Source: Lichenostomus cassidix (taxonomy: Eukaryota > Chordata > Aves > Passeriformes > Meliphagidae). From it: a stretch of 64,000 nt of DNA. Numbering within the stretch: the stretch's first letter is position 1; each line of letters begins with the position of its first letter. Shown here piece after piece: positions 25,601-36,400 of this stretch. The notes below the pieces were generated by a model that saw only the letters and a program-made list of their open reading frames with translations, was not told where the DNA came from and searched no databases. The stretch lies in assembly GCA_008360975.2 (NCBI GenBank), contig CM039184.1, positions 39,419,797 through 39,483,796 on the forward strand, written 5' to 3'. The position numbers and the translations under genes are program-made.

Positions 25601-28600
25601 GTGCAGAAGCAAGCACAGGCTGCCATGGGGCTATCCAGGCTGGGGAAGAGTTAAGTTCCTCCATGCACACAGCTGAATGGCTTGCTTCGGGAAATGCCCT
25701 GCTCTGCTCATGCTGCCTGCCGTAAGGATGAAGAAAGCAGGACTTAAAAGTCACCAGCACCATAATCCTGTTCTGGAGCAGATATAGTGGTTGCTGTCCC
25801 CAAGAACATATGCCCTGCTCTACTGTTGCCCTGATGGTTCTCATCTGCTCTACTTTGAAAAGAAAAGCCACGGGGTAAAAACAAAACCCATGTGCTAAAC
25901 CTTAAGTAGCTTGGACAAGGCCAGAGCTGATGAGAAGTCTGGAGGAGTGCTGGCCTAGGCAAAGTGGCCCTGCTATCTGCAGACCCCCAAGGAAAAACAA
26001 GACTTGCATGATGTGCATGGACAATTCATGTTCCAAAGGAGCTTGCTGGCAAAGTCTTTCCATATTTTTATGACCTCTAATACCAGAAAGAGCCAAAGCA
26101 TAAACACCTTAGCCTGCATCAGGCAAGACTTCACAATCCAAGCAGGATCACATCAAAAAGCACAGAAAAATCTCTGCTATACACAGCATTATTTCTTTTC
26201 CCGCTAGAGGGGATTCATTTAATAAGAACTTGAAACTCTTAATTCAATGCTTTCATCATGGGGGTGCATGAAAATTGCTTATAAATCATCCAGCTGAGGT
26301 TTTGCAGTTGCTTTCTTGTGTGGGAATTCAGGTCTTGTCCCTGGAGAGCAGGGACTCCAAGCTGTCAGTTGTTCTCCTGAACTGTGGTGGGCTCAGGGAC
26401 CACTCTGGCACCTCTGACCCCCCAGCTGGATATTGCTCAAGGGTACTGCAGCTCCAAGCACTACAGAGGGCCTGGACAGAATGACGGACAAAGCTTCTGC
26501 CTGCACCTTTAGAGAGACTGTGAGCCTCTGGCTGTGCCTTCAGCTCTGGGCAAAGAAATACCTCGACACATGAATGTCTACTTAGCTAATAGCTGGTAGT
26601 AGGTACAGTAGTTGTGAGCTGTGAGGTTGTAGCTAGTAAGAAGGAAAAGACTCTATATTTCAAGTTGTAGCATTGTGAACTTGTGTTAGAAAAAACTTTC
26701 CGTTCTACACTTTGGAAGTATTTCCATCTTTTTAACTGGTAGAAAGTAAACACAGATTTTTGTAGTATTTTATGTATGTGTGAAAGAGAAAAATCTTGAG
26801 TGCTTGGCATCGCAGCCTTTCTACAGGTGGTTAGTAAACGAGAGGAAGAATGTGAAAATGAAAATACTCCTGGTTCCCACTATCTTTTCCAGCTTGGATA
26901 GTACCCCTTCCCTGTCATTTAATAGTATTGCCACAGACTTATTCATGCTCTTTTGCTTCTCAACACAGTTTTAGAAATGGGAAGCTACTGAATCCAAGAG
27001 AAGGAAGAGACTTAATTTCAGAACTGTATGTCACAAACAGAATCTTTTAAATATTTGCTGCTGCTGTTGTCTGTAGCTGTTTAAGAGGAGAAAAAAGAAA
27101 AAATCCTATTACCTTGTCACTCATAGTACATTTTGTGTCCTCCTGCATTTTTTCTAAGCTTGCACAATGAAGTAGAGATAGTTTTAGTTCATGTGTAAGT
27201 AATAAACTTCCCTGTTGTACTCTTATGCTTCCATTTTTTATGCCTCAGAAAACATGCATGTGTTGCTTACATAGTTAAGAACTTGCCTAACGGCTGAACA
27301 GAAATTCCAGCATCTTTCTCTGCACCAGGCTGAAGTCAGGATAACACTAACTGTGCAGCAGAAAAGAACCATCTACTAGAACCACCACCAGGCTGGGCTT
27401 CCTCCAGGTAGTGGAAGCAGTGTGGAGCTGCTGTGCTGTAAACCAGGAGACCTCTCACAGCAAACAATAAAAGTACACATCAGTGTACAAGTGTGCACAT
27501 CATCCAGACTCCAGAGGATTCAAGGGTTGGGAGCCCAAAGGGGATTTGCTCCCAGAAAGCATGAATAAATAGGGTGCAGCATGTGTTGGTTGGCTGTGCT
27601 CAGGGGAAAACAGATGTAGACCGGCATCATCCACCAAAGCCCCTCAGCAGTTAATTCTCCCACATCAAGACTGAGGAGTGAAAGGAATATTGTTGAAACA
27701 TGGAAGATGGGTGAAACATTCAGTCTCGCAGAGTAGACCTTGATGTCAGCTATCCCTGTGTCCTCTGCCATGGTGCCCCATTCCCTACTGCCATGCAGAG
27801 GAGGAGGTGATGGCATATGCAGGGATGAGCCACAGAGGCTGAGAAAACATCACACACCACCCCTATATTCTAGACAAGCCCAAACATACTGTCACTGTGT
27901 TATAGAGAGTCTGTGACAGCCCTCCAAAGGCCACAGCCCTCACTCTGGGTGCAGGAGACTGAAATGTCCTCTGGTCAACCTTCTCCTCCATCCCTAAATC
28001 TTCATGGGACCTCACAGCCCCTCTGGCACTTATTTAGGATCAGGTCCTGTCCAAAGAGAGACATGGAGGCTCCTTGCTGGCTCCACTCCCAGCATTTCCC
28101 CACCCATCTCTGCAGTCAGGGGCTCCATTTGCTTCCTGTGGTGGCCAAGCGAAATACGACTCTCGGATGTAGAGCTGCACAGCTGACCAGGCAGCTGGCA
28201 TACCCTCATGGAGGAGCTGCCAGAAAAATTTCATTTCTTGTTACGATCTTGGAAAAGAAATCCTCTCTGGATTTCTATCTCAGATATGATACTGTCTGTT
28301 TGTGTTTATGCTGGCTGGAAATGTGAGGCGCCCCTGAGTGCTCTCAGCTGGGGGGGACTTCAGGAGAGCTGAGCTGCAGGGAGTCCTTCATCACCCCTCC
28401 AACACTTGCAGGTTGTCAAGTAAGGGAGACCCAACCACCCAGCCTGAGCAGCTTTTCTCGACAGATACTGCATGAAGTGCTCTGAAGCAGGAACTCCTGC
28501 TTGCAGCAGTTACAGGGGAGACCTCAGACTTTCCATTGAGCTTGGCATGAGAGCTCCCTGCAGAGCCAGGCCACAGCAGGGAAAGAGAAAAATTAAAAAC

Positions 28601-29600
28601 TTTCCCCAGAATAACAGCCCGAGGTGGCTTCTGGTCCTAATTCCTCCCTTTGCAAAACAAACAGCACATGGTGTGATTAAGGGAGCCATTTGGAATAGAT
28701 GTATTTGGACTTCTTCCCTCCCTTGCCAAGCCCACAAAGAATCCTGCAAAAGCTCTCTCACAGCAGCAACATCTCCTTTTACCTAATTCCCCATTTTGCA
28801 TTTTTCAGGTCAACACTTGCAATAACACAACTCCACCACGGAGAGCTATGACACCAGGCAGGATTCAGTCTAGCAGCTCAGAAAGCAACCTAGCCACCTA
28901 AAAATGAGTCTTTATGCCACTGTAGAAGCCCATACTGAGAAACACGGCATAAATGAAGTTGCTAGAGAAGAATGGTTTTCAAAGAGTTGGATTTTAAGCT
29001 AGCACATCTTTGAGCTACCTTACACAGCACCAGGTTTTTGTAAAAAGGCAACAACTTGGGTTGCTTGTCCAGCTGGTTTGTACCAGCACTGATTTGGCTT
29101 TTGTTTGATGCTTCTTCAAGCAAATAGTAGGTCATGATGCCATGCCCTGGCTTGCAGGAAGACTGGAGCTTCATCCCAAACTCTGAATCACTCAGTGACT
29201 TTATATGAGGAAGCCAAACCATTAGCATTTTTCTGATTTCTATGCTCTGCTTTTCTTTGTCATAATCGTGGTAGGTGTGCAGGAAAGGAAAAGACCTCTA
29301 CACAGGTTCTGGTCTTTGGGCTGAGGCTTTCTGTGTGGCTTGGGGAGGCTTCAGCAAATATCCACACACAGGTTAACAGCAGCAGCAAATATAAGCAGGA
29401 AGGGGACCCATGAAGAGCTCTGCCATAGCCCTGCAGCAATTGAAGATCACAGGCAAGTAGTCTCCTTCCCATGCTTCCCTTCCAAAATTTATCCTTTTTG
29501 TTCACTAGGCTGGGCCCTATTTGTCCTGCTGTGTCAGTGCTTCACCCAGCACCCAGTCTCAGCAGAATGGGGGGTGAGGTGTGCTTCTTGTTAATACAGG

Positions 29601-29618
29601 TTAGTTAGTTAGTTAGTT
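29601..29618 (+). repeat. (TTAG)n microsatellite
   Basis: Four and a half units of TTAG lie within ENPP6 intron 1. Confidence 0.9.
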
Positions 29619-30297
29619 GCTTTTAGATATGTGATTCTTGGTCAACAGTTATGCTTTCATCTATTTGGTTATAGTTTTGAAAATCTTGGTACATTTGCCA
29701 TTTTCCATGAATATTAAATTCAGTCAGGCTGCCTCTTGAAATCATAGGTAAAGTAAAATATAATGCCCAGAAGAGCCTGCAGATAACTGGGCGACTGTGC
29801 TGTGTGCCATTGCTTGTGAGCTGCCAGTGCAGAGGAGAGCTGTGCTCTGGCAGGACTGAAGGCTGCACTTTGGCATCTGCTCTGAGAAGCACTGGGGCCA
29901 ATGCTGCTGATCTCCATAATCTCTGCCTGCAGGTCTGGGCAAGAGGAAGAGGTGAGCTCCTGTTTGAGGAGATTGACCTGTCGCACCAGTGATGGTATCT
30001 GAGGGGCAGAGTCCACTGTCCTCCTCCAGAGCCACAGAAATGAGGGAGAACTTCCCTCCTTTAGTAACAACTCAACTGCTCTGGAGTTATGAAGGCTGCA
30101 TGGATGTGGGGTGAAGGACAGTAGGCAGAAAGGAAAGGCCTTGCTCACAAGAATGAATAGAGACAAGTCAGATACATACAAACTATAACACTTTTATGCA
30201 CACACTGTCCAGCACCTGGCAGCCATGTATGCTCCTGAATGGATGTGGAGCCATAAGGCCTTGTGCATGAGCAGAGAAATAAGGGATAGGAGTATTT

Positions 30298-30384
30298 ATA
30301 AAACAAACAAACAAAAAAAACCAACAACAACAAAAAAAAACCAAAACAAACACACAAAAAACAAAACCAAAAAATACCCAACAC
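30298..30384 (+). repeat. A-rich (CAAA)n-like simple repeat
   Basis: About 85 bases consist almost only of A and C, with CAAA, CAA and A8-9 units. On the ENPP6 coding strand this is a T/G-rich tract. It is the reason for long Phe/Val-rich false frames on that strand. Confidence 0.9.
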
Positions 30385-32749
30385 AAACTGGGATACAATG
30401 AACAAGCCAGGGGTCAGAATGTGCAGATGGGACCAGAAATTTCTTAAACTGATTTAGCTATAAGAGGCCAATATACTGTGAAGCCCAATTCAATGTTTTG
30501 GAGGTAAAAATTCTTAGCAGCTCATGAAACAGCAGTGTAGGACAAGACATGAAGAATAGTTTGTTCCTGATTTCCCAGAAGAAGCTGTGGCAGCATTTAA
30601 CTCCCAGACATCCCAGTTGCAAACAGAAACAAAACCAATTACAGTCGTGTCTCCCTGCAGCAGAGGGGATGCATGGCTGGTGAGATGCCATGAAAGCTTC
30701 CCCATGCCCATACAGCAGCACCAGGGAGACAGTAGCTTGCCATTCCCTAAGGAGGCCATTATGGCATGATGCTTGAGTCAGCCTGCCATGCTGAGTCTTC
30801 TCCAAAACCTGTCCCAGCTTTGCAAATCAAATGGACACAGATTGAACAGAGCATAATGCTGTATCTGCCACATGCTCCACACCCCTAACCCCTCCACCCC
30901 AAAAAATCTCCTTAGAGCGGAAATGGCCCCAAAGGGTAAGAACAGTGCAGCTATGGGATCTACCCTGGTGTCATGCCAGGACACAGTCATGGGGTCCACT
31001 AACACCCCAAGGCTCAAGACCAGTCCTGGGTTTTCCTCTGGGCATGTTCATCACCTAAACTTAGCTCTCAATTGGTCCCTGACCTACTTAATCCCACTGT
31101 GACTCATGTGTTAGGAATGTGAATTGCTATTTGCAATTAAGTCATATTTGCATTGATATCCTTATCATAAAGTCTGGGAGACTTGCAGGAAGAGTTGAGT
31201 TTGGTCTCATAGACTATCTTATTACTTCAGGTTGAGGTGCAGAACTCTACTAAAAATATGAGAAGTTCAGTAATAATGTTTCATCACCTAAAACAAAACC
31301 CCTCCTTTGTGAGTGCAACATAGGATGTTTTCAAAACTCCTCAAAAGGCTGATTATAGACTTCACTTTTTGTATACACACTTAGTCGAGTGATGACTAAA
31401 TATGGTTAGGAGTGAAATGCTCCTCACTTTTCTTCTTCTCTTTAACAGCTCCATCCAAAGACTTTTTGCACCCAGGAAGTGTTAGGCCGGTTTGCCTATG
31501 TGCACCTAAAGAGCATGGCCTGGAGTGGAACACCTCTATTTTCAGTCATGACATTTATTCTGCATTGATATATTCAAACTAAATAATGAAAAAAAAAACC
31601 AAACAAAACCCTGTGAAGGCTTTATACTCTTCTCTACTCTGATCAGAGATGAGCAAGAGAAAGGTGTTTCTCTTGAGAGAGAGGGAAGAAAGGGTTAAGC
31701 AATTTCAAAACAAGCTGGGCACAACTGATGTCAGATTTTTGTCTTACAATGGCATCTCTTTGCTTTCCCAGCAAGCAGTATATGAATCACTGGGTACTGC
31801 ATTGTTCCAAGGATAACGGAACATGCCACGTATCTTAGGAGAGGACAGATTTTCTCACTCCTCCTCACTAGGTGGAAGCTCTTGTTTGTTCAATAACTCC
31901 AGAGAAAAATCCAGTCAGAAACTCCAAAAGAAAAATCTGTGTCGGTGTTTGTTGGGTTTTTTTTTACTTAAGAGTTGTTTACTTGGTGTCTGTCTCTGAT
32001 GGAATTGGCCCAGCTGTACTCTCTGCACCTTCCTAGTGTCACTGTAATAATGTGTCCTCCACAAAAGATTAAAAGCAAATTAGAATCATGAAAACTATGA
32101 CTGTCCTCTCAATTTTCTGAAAGCCTCCCCTGGACATTCTGAAAAACTGCAGGGGAGTAAAAGCAAAAATCCTGACTGTTTTTCCATATGGTTATTTCAG
32201 ATTATTACAGATATGAGGATTTAGAGCGAAGTTGAGAAAACAGAAAATCTACTAAGTTTAAAAAGAAATTTAATGCTGAACTTGAAAAAAACAGACCTGC
32301 TGACTGAAAATAAGTTCTTAGTATAGCCAAACTCGGTTTACATGCATTTTTATTAAAGCCCCTGAGCGGTGTCTGTAGTCATTTTCCATGCATTCCCAGC
32401 TGGTTTTGTTCTCTATATCTGCAGCAGCCCCCATTGGTGAGCCCACCAGAGAGCCCCAGCTGGCCACGATGCTGAGGTGGCAGCAGGTAGGGACCTATCT
32501 ACACCCTGGATGAGCGAAGGGGAGCTTCAGAAATTAGCTCCAAATGGCATTTCCAAGTTTGGAACAGGTTTCAGAGAAACAACTCTGTGCTGTAATGCCA
32601 CAGTGCTTTTCAACTCCCAGCTAAAAGCACGACTTGTGTTATTTTTATATCTTCTTTGGAAGAAAAAGTCTCAGGGAGCTGCCTTCAATTTCAGCACAGG
32701 GAGCTGGCAGCTCTGAGGAGCATCACAGCACAGAAATACAAGTACTCAC

Positions 32750-33005
32750 CCGTCATCAGTGTGTAGTAATTTGGGTAAGAGAGGCTGGGGAAGTCTGGGG
32801 TCATGTAATCCACCTTCACCCCCATGTTCACAATGTCCCGAAAGCCCGGCAGACCCTCCAGCTCGCTGTCGTCAATATAGTCGAAGCGAAAGCCGTCGAG
32901 CAGGAACACCAGGAGCTTGCGGTGGCCCGAGGGAGCGACAGGAAGCGGCAGCAGGGCAGCGAGGGCAGCAGCCAGGAGGGAGGCGAGGAGGCTGCGGCTC
33001 TCCAT
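32750..33005 (-). CDS. ENPP6: ENPP6 coding exon 1 (residues 1-85)
   Basis: This exon encodes the start Met, a hydrophobic signal peptide of about 24-27 residues rich in Leu and Ala, and the first part of the catalytic domain. It contains the [11 protein letters not shown] metal-binding stretch (Asp37) and the [18 protein letters not shown] nucleophile block (Ser76). The ATG was chosen because it begins the signal peptide just before the conserved domain. The frame is open further upstream, but that part is unlike the family. The exon ends one base into the Gly86 codon, directly before the donor GTGAGT on the minus strand. It lies inside a CpG-rich block, as expected for a first exon. Confidence 0.95.
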
Positions 33006-33480
33006 GGCAGGCAGCAGCGAGGGATCTGGCGGCTCCGGGGCCGGACCTGGCACTGCTGTCCCCCTCCCGCTCCCAGCGCCCGCGTTAAAGCTACAGCGCT
33101 GCCCCACGCCCGCGTGGGAGGTCACAGGTTAATTGCGCGCAGATGATTAACCTCGAGCTGAGGGAAGAGCTCGCTACTCCTCAGCTGCAGCAACAAACGC
33201 TTCGCACGACGGGGAACGCACAGCATAGAAGTAACCGGAGCCTCTCAGGACAGCGCGCAGACACTGGAGAGGCCGTGCGGGCACGCTGCCCGCTGGCCCC
33301 CGGCGAGGAGGGGAGCGAAGCCCGCCCGGCGGCTGGCCCAGCTCCGTGCCGGGGCTGCTAACCTCAGGGGGCTCGCCCGGAGGGGCTGCGCTCTGGGAAA
33401 CACAGCCGCGCATCTCCAGCCGCGCCAACGCTCGCTTCTCATCTCTCCGGCAGCGGCTTCTGATAGAGCTCAGAGTGAGA
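32840..33480 (-). promoter_or_regulatory. ENPP6: CpG-rich promoter / 5' region of ENPP6
   Basis: The sequence becomes strongly GC- and CpG-rich around exon 1 and for about 450 bp upstream of the ATG at 33005, in contrast to the A/T-rich flanks. This is the usual look of a vertebrate CpG-island promoter. No convincing TATA box sits upstream on the minus strand. Within 150 bp of the ATG there is a perfect GCGTGGG inverted repeat (33103-33118), an AGGTCA half-site (33119-33124) and a GGTTAAT/ATTAACC inverted pair (33127-33152). The transcription start and any untranslated upstream exon cannot be fixed by eye. Confidence 0.7.
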
Positions 33481-36400
33481 TTAAGGCAAAGCATCTTCCC
33501 AGTTGGGAAGTGCAGGATGTGTGAGTCGAGATCCAGCATTTCGATGGCACGGCGGTACTGCAGAGCACTAGCTGAGCAAGCTCGCCTCTCTCTACATGGA
33601 TGCGAGTCCCTTCAAAAGGGACTGTTCTCTCTGCTTCCTCTGTGCTACCCTGGGACTAATCCAGCTCCTCATGCACCACCAGAAAAATCTAGCTTCAGTT
33701 AGATAATAATTGATACATTTATTTTCTGGTGGTTGATATTATTTAGATATTAATTGCTGAATGGTGCCTAATTTCACATTAAAAATGAAAAAGTGTTCAC
33801 ATTTTAGTCACGAGTCACCACCAGGTTCTTCTCCTTCACAGGAACCTAACGATACCTCTAATGCAGTGCCAGCACCTGTTGTACATCATAACTGCACATT
33901 AACTTGCTTTAATTCTTTTTCTCAACTAAAAGAATTTCATAGCGTTTATAACATTATCCAACTCACTGTGGGAAATGCCCTTTGCAGATGTTTACCCCGG
34001 GGAAGGTTGGTATAGCTGGCCACCACCCCAGTGTGGGCATCTGAACTTCTTTTTGCTCCTTACAAACCTCCCCATTAAACATCCAGCACATCCAGTTACC
34101 TCTTACCAAACACTGGGCTGATGCAAGCTCAGCAAGATGGCTTTCAGCCCTGTTTGCCCCAAACACTTATTTATCCCCTTGCAAACCCTCTCTTGTCCTG
34201 GCTTGCCTTTTTCACAGTGTTGTATTGGGTGCTGGTGTCCATGAGCCAGAGCTGCTGCCTGCAGGTCACCGCTCCCAGGACATAAGCTTGGAGAGGTACT
34301 GTCCATGCCCTCCTCCCACAGGGCTTCCAGCTCCAGAGAGAAGATGCCCTGTCAGGGGAAGGGATGCTGGGATTTTCTGTTGGAGGAGGTAGTCGTTCCA
34401 GGAAGGTGGAAGAGGATGGAGTGGGAACCTGCAGCCAAGTAGAACTGCTCAGGCCCTTCAGCTGCGTGCGCCTGTGTTCATCTTCTCGGTAAAATTCCTC
34501 ATGCTTTCTCCCTGTCAATGGACTAAATGCACTCTTCATGGACATCTCCCCCTCTGTGATGTGCCCAGCCCCTTTTTTTCTTCCCTTTTTTTTTTCATGT
34601 GCCCCCTCTTTCCATCCCAATCATGGAGCCCAGCACTTGCGACATATCCTCACATCAATTTAAACCTGAGCCAAGGACTTGGAGCATTTCTATGCTCTGA
34701 GGGATCTTTAAAGCAACATAGGGAACTAGCCATTCAGGGCTTTATCCCTCTTCACATAACATTTACTTTTGAAGCTTTGCATTGCTAGCTATCATCATCT
34801 TGACAACTTTAATTCTATGTTTTGACTTTTCTTATCTTGCTTGGCTTTAGTTAATTTATTTTCTCACAGTGCAGCAGCAGTTTTCTCAGCAAAAACCAAC
34901 CCAGGGTCACACAGCTGTGCTGCACCTCATGTCAGAGAGAGCTGAGCCTTGGGGCATCCATAAAGCTTTGTGCCCCTGAGAATGACATCTGGACAGTGGT
35001 CCTCAGTCTCCTGAGATGATAACAGGTCCTGGTCCCCTGAGTAGACATTGCCTGGGAGAGCCAGGCGGTACTGGCATGCTCTAGCCTGGACTTTGAAGGA
35101 AAACACACAAATCCTGCCACGCAAGGGAAAGCCACAAGGCTGCGTGACCCAGGCAGCTCTGACAGTGTCCCATGCTGTGCAAGGCTGCCACTGCCCTGCC
35201 TGCAGGGATGAGGCTGCAGCTGCACAGCAGGCTGCTGGGCGACGTGACAGCCTGGGCAGTGCTGTGGGCAGCTGCCTGCCTGAGGGATGGCACGTGCTGC
35301 CTGTCACACCTATGGACAGTCACCACTCTTCTCAGCCATCTCGACTCCATGGGGTCTCAGCCGAGGATCTGCCGCTTCATCCTCCTCCTGAAAGGAATAT
35401 GCACGTCCTCCTCCTGCTGCCCATGGCTGGAATTCCAGGATGGGAGGTGGCCCTGCAGAACTCGTGTTCAGAGACAGCACTTCCACCAGTGCTTACTGGG
35501 GATTTTCACTATAGCAAAAATTTTATGTTATGGGCTTGGAGCCACCTGTAGTGTCATGCCTTGGCCAAGCCACTGTGGTAATTTATTATGTTCATACTTA
35601 CATGGAATGAACTCAGAAACATGTCCAGAAATGGGGAGGGAAATATTATTATGCACCTCTTGGCAGACCCATGAGGACATTCACATTGCTGTCTTGGCTT
35701 GTCCACTAATGGGCTTACCAGCAGTGCTCAGCAGCAACAGCAGCTGCTGCCCATGAAGGAATGGGATAATAGAGAGACAGTAAAGTGTCTGAGATGGACT
35801 CTCCCCTTGAAAGGATGACCAGGTTTTTGAGGTGGTTAGACCAAGAAGCCAGGCTTCTATCATGAGATGGTACAAAATATATGTCTTCTTAACATTTTAT
35901 GGCATTAAGAAATAATGCATTGCTTTCAAAAGGGTTGCAAGAGAAAGCTCTATCTGAGCTGACTCAGTGGCATGAGAGACAACTGATGCAAGGTACCAGA
36001 GCTCAAAGTTAGCCTTAAGAATTGGAGATTCACAGGTTTCCACTCAACAAATAAGAGTAAGGCCTGAGAGGGGTTAAAGGACTAGTGAGCCACGTAACCA
36101 TGACACTGTATAATACCGACTTGTGTTTTGACAGACAATCCCCCTGAAGAGTGGGACTGCAGCCAAACAGTCTAGCTTGGCAGAGACAGATCCTGGCAAT
36201 ACATTTCATTCCTGCCAAGCAATGTTGATTTGCTTTGGTTCACATTCATTTGTAAGCACCCTGTCTGCACAAAGCCCCAGATGGCCGTGGAGACTCCAGC
36301 ACAACAATATTTTGATACAAATGCTCTTACAAAAGCTATCAGAGCCTGAGCTGATGTCCAGGGACAACAGTCCTCACTAGTTAGCTGTTAGACAGGGTTT

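Larger units (their letters stand above)
22624..32749 (-). other. ENPP6: ENPP6 intron 1
   Basis: This is the largest intron (10.1 kb, phase 1). It holds a TTAG tetramer repeat at 29601-29618 and an A-rich, CAAA-type simple repeat at 30298-30384. I see no further coding exon. Several frames of 80-150 codons in the GC-richer stretches at 27.9-30.2 kb have no recognisable homology. Confidence 0.8.
3347..33005 (-). other. ENPP6: ENPP6 gene model (8 coding exons, 451 aa)
   Basis: The protein is a choline-specific glycerophosphodiesterase (ecto-lysophospholipase C-like). From family knowledge it hydrolyses glycerophosphocholine and related lipids to phosphocholine at the cell surface, and is expressed in newly forming oligodendrocytes and kidney. 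The joined exons of 256, 180, 112, 142, 180, 138, 124 and 224 bp give 1356 bp, ending in TGA. Intron phases run 1, 1, 2, 0, 0, 0, 1, and every junction has GT and AG. A signal peptide is followed by an alkaline-phosphatase-fold domain. Residues expected from the human enzyme, shifted by +5, are all there: Asp37, nucleophile Ser76, Asp198, His202, Asp245, His246 and His359. Cys147 and Cys159 may pair, and Cys417 matches the position I recall for the dimer disulfide. The human protein is 440 aa, so this one is 5 residues longer at the N-terminus and 6 longer at the C-terminus. The exon structure is read directly. Function is inferred by homology, with high confidence. Confidence 0.96.

Noticed and set aside
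32634..33146. 170-codon plus-strand frame over ENPP6 exon 1
   Set aside because: It is the antisense shadow of a GC-rich coding exon. The minus strand carries the clear ENPP6 protein.
35172..35756. 194-codon plus-strand frame and overlapping 167-codon frame
   Set aside because: Two different frames of the same strand are open together in a GC-richer patch. This is typical of chance, and neither resembles a known protein.
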